A stretch of 64,000 nucleotides of DNA, taken from Pinus tabuliformis. Lineage: Eukaryota; Streptophyta; Pinopsida; Pinales; Pinaceae. The notes under the pieces were generated by a model. That model saw nothing but the letters and a program-made list of their open reading frames with translations, was not told where the DNA came from and did not search any database. Position numbers and translations under genes: made by a program. Position 1 is the stretch's first letter. Every line of letters starts with the position of its first letter. Shown here piece by piece: positions 58,091 through 64,000 of this stretch. Where the stretch lies: assembly GCA_031772625.1 (NCBI GenBank), contig CM062812.1, forward strand, positions 726,986,300 to 727,050,299, written 5' to 3'.

Positions 58091-59425
58091 ATGGTATTAC
58101 GAATAAATTCCTGGCATCGACCCTAGCATTGTGGTGCATGAAATACCAAAGTATCCGCATGTGAAGCCCATTTGCCAACGGCTTCGCTTGATTCACCCTA
58201 GGAAGGTCACTATCATTAAGAGTGAAGTCGAAAATCTTCTCAAAGATGGGTTTATTTACCCCATCCCCTTTATAGACTGGGTGTCCAATATTGTCCCGGT
58301 GACTAAAAAACAAGGTACGATCTGCGTCTCCATGGATTATGGAGATCTTAATCATGCATGTCCTAAAGACAACCATCCTACTCCCTTCATTAATCAAGTC
58401 ATTGATGAATGTGCCAGGAGCGAGATATTTTCCTCTATGGACGATTTTTCTGGTTATAACCAAATTAATATCTCACCGACTGACCAAGAAAAGACAACCT
58501 TTATCTACCCATGGGGTACGTTCAGGTACAAGAAGCTCCATTTCGGCCTAAAAAATGTTGGATCCACATTTCAATGGGCAATGTCCTATGCGTTTCATGA
58601 TATTCACAAAATTGTCCAACCTTACTTGGATGACCTTCCTGCCCATTCTCATAAGCACCAAGATCACCCATACCATCTTCGATAGATTTTTCTATGCTGC
58701 AAACACTATAACATTTGGTTAAATCCACTCAAATGTGTTTTCTTTGTGGATTCAGGACGACTCCTCAGCTTCATCATTTGTAAGGACGGGATTCGCCTGG
58801 ATCCACTAAAAGTTGAGGCCATTATAAATCTACCCCCTCCATCTTCACTGCACCAACTCCAGAGCCTGCAAGGAAAGGCCAACTTTCTCCATCGTCTTAT
58901 ACCCAAATATGTCGATCTAGCTACAAGATTTATCCAGTTGCTCAAACAAGGAACTCCGTTTGCATGGGATGAGGTGGCCCAAAAATATTTCGAGATCTTA
59001 AGGCCGTCCTCATAACTGCTCCTCTATTGCATCCACCGAACTATTATCAAGATTACTTCCTTTACCTAGCCACAGCCCCTAGCACTATTGCTATGGTGTT
59101 GGTTCAAGACAACGACGAAGTCGGAAAACATGTGATATACTACCTTAGTTGGAATCTCCTCGACACCAAAACGCGTTATGCACATGTCGAGAAGTTGGCT
59201 TTGGTTGTCGTTCAAGCTATTCAATTTTTTTGGTACTATATTCTTTTACATATGACAGTAGTGATTTCTAAATGCAACCTTATGACCTATATCCTGACTC
59301 ATCAGTTGCTAGGGGGAAAGTATTCTAAATGGATTATTATCCTGCAAGAATTCGATTTGGTCTTCACTATGACCAAATCTAAGAAGTCACTTGTTTTCAT
59401 TGAATTGATTTGTTCCCTTTCCCCT
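58091..59425 (+). pseudogene. F RT-RNase H remnant, tandem copy 2
   Basis: This copy repeats 56756-58090 with offset 1335 bp: VENLLKDGFIYPIPFIDWV, MDYGDLNHACPKDNHPTPF, VQPYLDDLPAHSH, SLHQLQSLQGKANFLHRLIP. The RNase H part continues to KSLVFIELICSL. The copies differ at scattered positions, so the duplication is not very recent. Confidence 0.87.
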
Positions 59426-59442
59426 AAAGCTTTCCTTGCTGG

Positions 59443-61462
59443 CATAGAACATTTTAGGGGAAAATGTTCGCCCTTTGGCGAAATTAAGGGGTTTTAAATT
59501 TTTAGTGGGCGAATATTTTGTATCATAGTACATTTTTACAAATCACCTCAAATAGCCCACCTTATTTCAAGGGAGAGGGTAAAAAAGGTAAATTTAGCCC
59601 TTGAAATTAGGAGTTACAATCTTCCATTGACCCATTTTCAAGAATAGGTTTTATTTAAGTGAATCCATTCGCCCATTTTGAAGAATAGGTTTTATTTAAG
59701 TGAATCCTATGGGCCAAAGGCCCAAATACCATATTTATAAAAGAGGTATGGTAAATTAATAAAAATATAAATAAATGAGAGGTATGGTAAATAAATAAAA
59801 CATTTTTATATTTACTCGATAAGTCACCTTATATACATGCAAGGGTGTAAACAAATAAAATATAAGTAAAGTGGAGGTATGGTAAATAAATAAAACATCT
59901 TTTTATACTTACTCAAAAGGTATGGTAAATAAATAAAAATATAAATAAACTAGACGCATGGTAAATAAATAAAACCTCTTTTTATATTTAGTCCATAACC
60001 CTCATTCTATTCTTGAAGGCTCAAGAAAGAGGTTTTATTTAAGTGAATTCTATGGGCCAAATACCATATTTGTAAAAGAGGTATGGTAAATTAATAAAAA
60101 TATAAATAAACTAGAGGTATGGTAAAAAAATAAAACATTTTTTTATATTTACTCCATAAGTCACCTTATATTTACGAACACCCAAAAAATGCGTTATATT
60201 TAGGTGAAACCTATGGGAAAAATACTATGGGACAAATACCATGGACTAGATTGTTATTAATACCATGCAAAAAAACATTATTAACCCTAATATTAGTATT
60301 AATAAAAATAAAATGACACGTGGTATTGACCCATGGTATTCACCAAAATGGCAAATGGTATTGACCCATGGTATTCACCTGGAATGTAGCCTATTTAAAT
60401 TGGGGAATTAAACCAGCATAGATCCATCTTTACTTTGGATCTACTAACCGTCGAGAGGTATCAAATATCGTGATATGAAAACTAGCATAGAGTGAAAAAA
60501 TATTTGATCCGATCAAGAGTAAAAATGGATGTTGTAATTTAATGTATGTTAAACATTTTAGCTTGGTTAAAATAAAAAATAAAATAAAAATCAACTATTA
60601 ATTTTATTAATTTTTATAAATTACTAATAGTAATTTTTAAGCTCCAGGTTTATGATAACCCATGGTATTGACCCATGGTAATACCATGGTATTCATGTGA
60701 GAATAAACTATTTAAAGGGGAAATTCTATCATCTTAGATCCATCTTAATTCTGGGTCTACCAAGTGCTCAGAGGATAAATAGATTTCATCCCCCTAAGAG
60801 TGGTAGATGTGGAGTTAAGATGGATATAGGTTGGTTTTTATGATAATGAAGATATTAAATAGACTTAGGAAATTATATTGTAAAAACATCTTAAGGTGAA
60901 TGGTTAAAGCATAGAAATTTTTGTATACTTCTGTTTTAAACTGAAACAAATCCAGGGCTAAAAGGAATGGATTGATTGCACTAGTCATCCTTCTATAACT
61001 TTCCAACATATGCTAGAGTAAACAGATTGTAATTTGGGTAATTTTTCTAATTGCAAACAAGAACATACTTGTGTACTGGCAGGGTGGTTACGAGGTCCCT
61101 AGAAGTGATGAATTTGAATTTTTCTTGGTTTTATATATAGCATTAGGTTTTTTCTCATGCTTTCTATGAATGGCACGGGTGAATTTTATCCTACACCCAC
61201 TAGGTTATCGATATGTAATTTCGGTAATTTTGATTTCAAAAGATATTTTAAAGAAATGCAATGTTTTCATTTATGTATTCAATAAACACAAGATTTTATA
61301 ATTTAGTAAAATATTCGCCATTCCTGGTGAGAGATTTGCCAAAAAATTATATATACATATCATATTATTGATAAAATCGCCTTCCATTTTTCCTATATAC
61401 CATGGAGATTCGCCCATTTATTATACATGTAAATTTAGGGGGGGTTCTTAAAATTTTCCCTG
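59443..61462. mobile_element. hAT-like non-autonomous DNA transposon G
   Basis: The perfect 8-bp duplication cttgctgg (59435-59442, 61463-61470) flanks 2020 bp. Ends CATAGAACATTTTA and, on the minus strand, CAGGGAAAATTTTA match at 11 of 14; CA(G)GG starts and 8-bp duplications are hAT hallmarks. TTCGCC/GGCGAA motifs cluster near both ends (59468, 59481, 59508, 59667; 61316, 61408), like hAT subterminal binding motifs. F coding continues beyond the right end. No transposase frame exists, so G was mobilised in trans. It lacks long ORFs and is about 70 percent AT. Confidence 0.8.
59740..60170. repeat. AT-rich tandem units in G
   Basis: GAGGTATGGTAAATAAATAA-type units recur at least six times, irregularly spaced, with longer duplicated blocks (TTTTATTTAAGTGAAT, twice near 59650-59705 and again near 60031). 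Confidence 0.75.
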
Positions 61463-61470
61463 CTTGCTGG

Positions 61471-62697
61471 TGCAGATGAACAGCTTCCAGATGAGACCCT
61501 TTTCCTGATTAGCACCCTTGATCCATGGTACAGTGATATCATCATGTATCTCCAAACCTCCATGTTCTGGTCCGCGTTGACCAAGGTTAATCATCGAAGG
61601 ATTCAACATCATTCCCAACCCTACCGTATTATTTCCCATGCTTTATACCGTGTTGACGTCGATTCTATTCTTCGTCGATGCCTCACAATCGAGGAAGCTG
61701 AAAGAGATCTCAATGATTGCCACTCCGGGGCATGTGGTGGTCATATGTATTGTTACGTTACAGCTCGGAAAATGCTTCGTGCTGGTTATTTCTGGTCGTC
61801 TATCTTCAAAGACTGCATTCTTGTTGTTCGCAAGTGTCACAAATGCCAAATTTACCAACGCAAGATGTGTGCCCCACCCACTCATCTACACCTCGTCATT
61901 ACCGTTGGTCCCTTTGCCAAATGGCGCATCGATTATATGACATGTAACCCTCGTTCGGCCGGGGGGCATTGGTATATTATCCTCGTTGTTGATTATTTTA
62001 CCAAATGTTTCGAAGCGATGCCTACATATTCTTCAGATGGTAAGACGGTGGCTCAACTCCTTTTTAACCATGTTATTTTGAGGTTTGACATACCCTAAGC
62101 CATTGTCATAGACCATGGCTCCCATTTCAAAGATTACATGATGGAAGAACCGACATCTACATTGGGCTTGCGCCACGATGGCTCGACCCCATATTACCCT
62201 GAGGCCAATGACCAATTTGAAGCCATGAACAAGGTTTTGGTCACCATGCTTCAGCGTACTATTGGGATTCACAAGTCAAATTGGAATCTCATGCTTTTTT
62301 CAACTCTGTGGTTTTCCAGCTAGTCTATGGTGTGGAAGCAACATTTCTGATCGAATGTGAGATTCCTTCACTCAAGTTAGTTGTTGAAATCCTCTTGGAA
62401 ACATCACCTCAAGAGGAATGCCTCTTATATTTAGAACAACTAGACGAGACTTGTTGTCTCGTTGCCTTGCTCATCGAAGCACAAAAGAAACGGGTCAAAT
62501 CCCATTTTGACCAGTCAGTCTCCCCTCACGCTTTCTTTGAGGGCGATTTGGTCCTGCTATATGACCAAGCTAACGATAAGCTGGGCGCAAGCAAGTTCGA
62601 ACCTATGTCGCATGGGCCCTATATTGTAAAACGTGTTTTGCATAAAGGAGCCTATGAGCTTATTGATTATGAAGTAAATCCTCTTGATAAGTCTTGA
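61471..62697 (+). pseudogene. F integrase remnant
   Basis: The plus strand carries DEQLPDETLFLISTLDPWY, then the HHCC region (HSGACGGHMYCYVTARKMLR, CHKCQIYQRK), the catalytic core (WRIDYMTCNPRSAGGHWYII, VDYFTKCFEAMP) and the C-terminal module (FEGDLVLLYDQANDKLGASKFEP, GPYIVKRVLHKGAYELIDYE). Family identity is clear; the frame is broken. Confidence 0.88.
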
Positions 62698-62840
62698 AAT
62701 GGGCTTTACCTCAAAAAGTACTATGCTTAGGTCATATTGCATGGTTACTTATGTAAATTAGTGTGTGATTCATTTTTGTACAGCGTGGTTTTGTGTGATA
62801 GTTTTAAAACAACTTTCCTATTTACAATGCTTTTCTTGCT

Positions 62841-63257
62841 TTGCAGATGTCTGCAGCTCCTCACGTTTGTTTTGCTGATGGTGCTTGCCAAAGTACTCGG
62901 AACCTATCATCCGCAGCATGGGCTATCTATAACCCTAACGGTGAGTTGATTGACCTTCAAGGTATCTGCCTAGGTCGTACAACCAAAAACATTATTGAAT
63001 ACAGTGCGGTTGTCGAACTATTGTCAGAAGCCATCACCCTAGGTATCAGGGAATTGGTTGTCAACCTGGATTCAAAGCTTGTCATCCTTCAACTCAACGG
63101 GAAATATTCCATTAGGAACCCTCAAATATTATAAATGTATCTCCATATCCATCTATTGGAAAGACATTTTGATTATATTACATATCATCATATTCCTAGA
63201 CACATGAATACATTGACATATGCATTAGCTAATTACGTGTTTGATAGACATTTATGA
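62841..63257 (+). pseudogene. F second, archaeal-type RNase H remnant
   Basis: HVCFADGACQSTRNLSSAAW, GICLGRTTKNIIEYSAVVEL and LVVNLDSKLVILQLNGKYS show the D, E, D pattern of an RNase H fold, distinct from the one next to RT. Its place after integrase is the aRNH arrangement of Tat elements. HIPRHMNTLTYALANYVFDRHL-like sequence follows. Confidence 0.85.
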
Positions 63258-63312
63258 AACATGTAAAAGATAAGACAAACCATTTGTACCATAATAGATA
63301 GGAAAATACAAC

Positions 63313-63359
<47 letters not shown>
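63313..63359. repeat. (AT)n(GT)n compound microsatellite
   Basis: About nine AT units pass directly into about fourteen GT units, a classic compound microsatellite. Confidence 0.95.
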
Positions 63360-63361
<2 letters not shown>

Positions 63362-63578
63362 AATGTTTGATACATCACAACCCAAAAAAATATTGTGTTT
63401 GTCTATAATAACATCTCTGACTCACAGGCCTCGTACATCCATGGCACGCAGGACTCAAAAAATATGTAAGTGATCGACCTAGGAACTACTCAGAATTGTG
63501 GTCATGATAGCATGAGATAGCTCATGCGACACGACTCACCAGTTGGTAGATTCGATCTAAGACTCCCACTGTGTGCCT

Positions 63579-64000
63579 CTAGTACCGCCGAGGCATGTCT
63601 CCTCTCCGAGCATACTCTGGGATACCATGAGTCAACCCCTCGAGGTTCCTCATGATCTCCTCCTCATTATCGCTCCCTTCCTGATAAGGGGTGATAGAAT
63701 CAATCGGACAGGGGATGTGCCTAGCTATCGGGAACATCCCGGCTGGCCGCTCTAGTCCAACATCTGCATAGACAAGAGAAATGTTATAAGCATGCATATA
63801 CCAAAAACAATTAAAAAAACATCAAAATCAAAAATTTGATTTTTTACCTTCATCATCAAAGTCCTCTCCATTTGGTAAAGGCATATCTAGGTCTCCACAG
63901 GAACTATCTTCGTTGTATGGCTAGTCCTCCACGGAGATCTTCTATTGTCATAGCCATAAGAAGAATGTCAGTTGGTATGACATATGTTGACCCCCACTGA
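63579..64000 (-). CDS. Possible spliced minus-strand coding segment, unidentified
   Basis: On the minus strand an acidic open stretch (DSSCGDLDMPLPNGEDFDDE) ends at a donor-like GAAG-GTAAAA near 63847. About 90 bp of AT-rich DNA follows, then a good acceptor (CTTGTCTATGCAG) near 63762. A second open stretch (LERPAGMFPIARHIPCPIDS) runs to 63579. Base composition rises to near balanced, unlike the flanks. I recognise no family, and upstream exons would lie beyond the right edge. It may be a host gene end, a DNA-transposon gene or chance. Confidence 0.28.

Larger units (their letters stand above)
43104..63300 (+). mobile_element. Tat-lineage Ty3/gypsy element F, broken; 3' LTR not seen
   Basis: Parts in order: a probable 5' LTR (43104-44209); a primer site of the Tat type (TTGGTGACTTCGCTTGGGA); a long leader; gag; protease; RT-RNase H; integrase; and an archaeal-type second RNase H. 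The second RNase H after integrase is established for Tat elements. J (45689-51951, with I inside) sits in the leader, G (59443-61462) in pol, and the RT-RNase H region is present twice in tandem. Without J and G, the visible part is about 11.9 kb. Coding is in many pieces. Confidence 0.85.

Overview
The window is AT-rich plant nuclear DNA made almost entirely of nested, mostly decayed transposable elements, with one recognisable host gene fragment. A land plant is indicated by a class II LOB-domain (LBD) transcription-factor exon, plant-type Ty1/copia elements, and a Ty3/gypsy element of the Tat lineage with its second, archaeal-type RNase H. Deep nesting, small internal duplications and old LTR pairs suggest a large, slowly purged genome, perhaps a gymnosperm; that last step is inference. 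No rRNA, tRNA gene, CRISPR array or complete host gene was seen.

Layout. (1) 1-28008: a minus-strand copia element (K), running off the left edge, is the oldest visible layer. It is interrupted by a gypsy element A (153-22203, decayed 5-bp target duplication) and a small LTR element H (22512-24684, perfect 5-bp duplication). A is itself interrupted by a head-to-tail array B (1613-16317; LTR-internal-LTR-internal-LTR). The first B internal region is interrupted by C (5811-8648, perfect 5-bp duplication). Divergence agrees with the nesting: the A LTRs differ by roughly 15 percent, the B LTRs by about 5-7 percent and the C LTRs by about 3 percent (eye counts). (2) 28009-32315: unclassified DNA around exon 2 of a minus-strand class II LBD gene; exon 1 was not found. 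(3) 32316-38612: a minus-strand copia element D with an extra pol end attached to its 5' LTR. (4) 38723-41420: unclassified AT-rich DNA. (5) 41421-43103: a copia fragment E, apparently cut by F. (6) 43104 to at least 63300: a plus-strand Tat gypsy element F. Its leader holds a hAT-like DNA transposon J (45689-51951), itself split by a non-autonomous LTR element I (46388-51628). Its pol holds a 1.33-kb tandem duplication and a second hAT-like transposon G (59443-61462). (7) 63301-64000: a microsatellite and a possible spliced minus-strand coding segment leaving the window.

The elements do not act as one system; the interest is in the archaeology. B and I are LTR elements without gag or pol that carry acidic reading frames of unknown kind. 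Two unrelated copia/LARD-like elements show LTR-sharing arrays, and several LTRs have captured or expanded minisatellites. All retroelements are treated as broken fossils.
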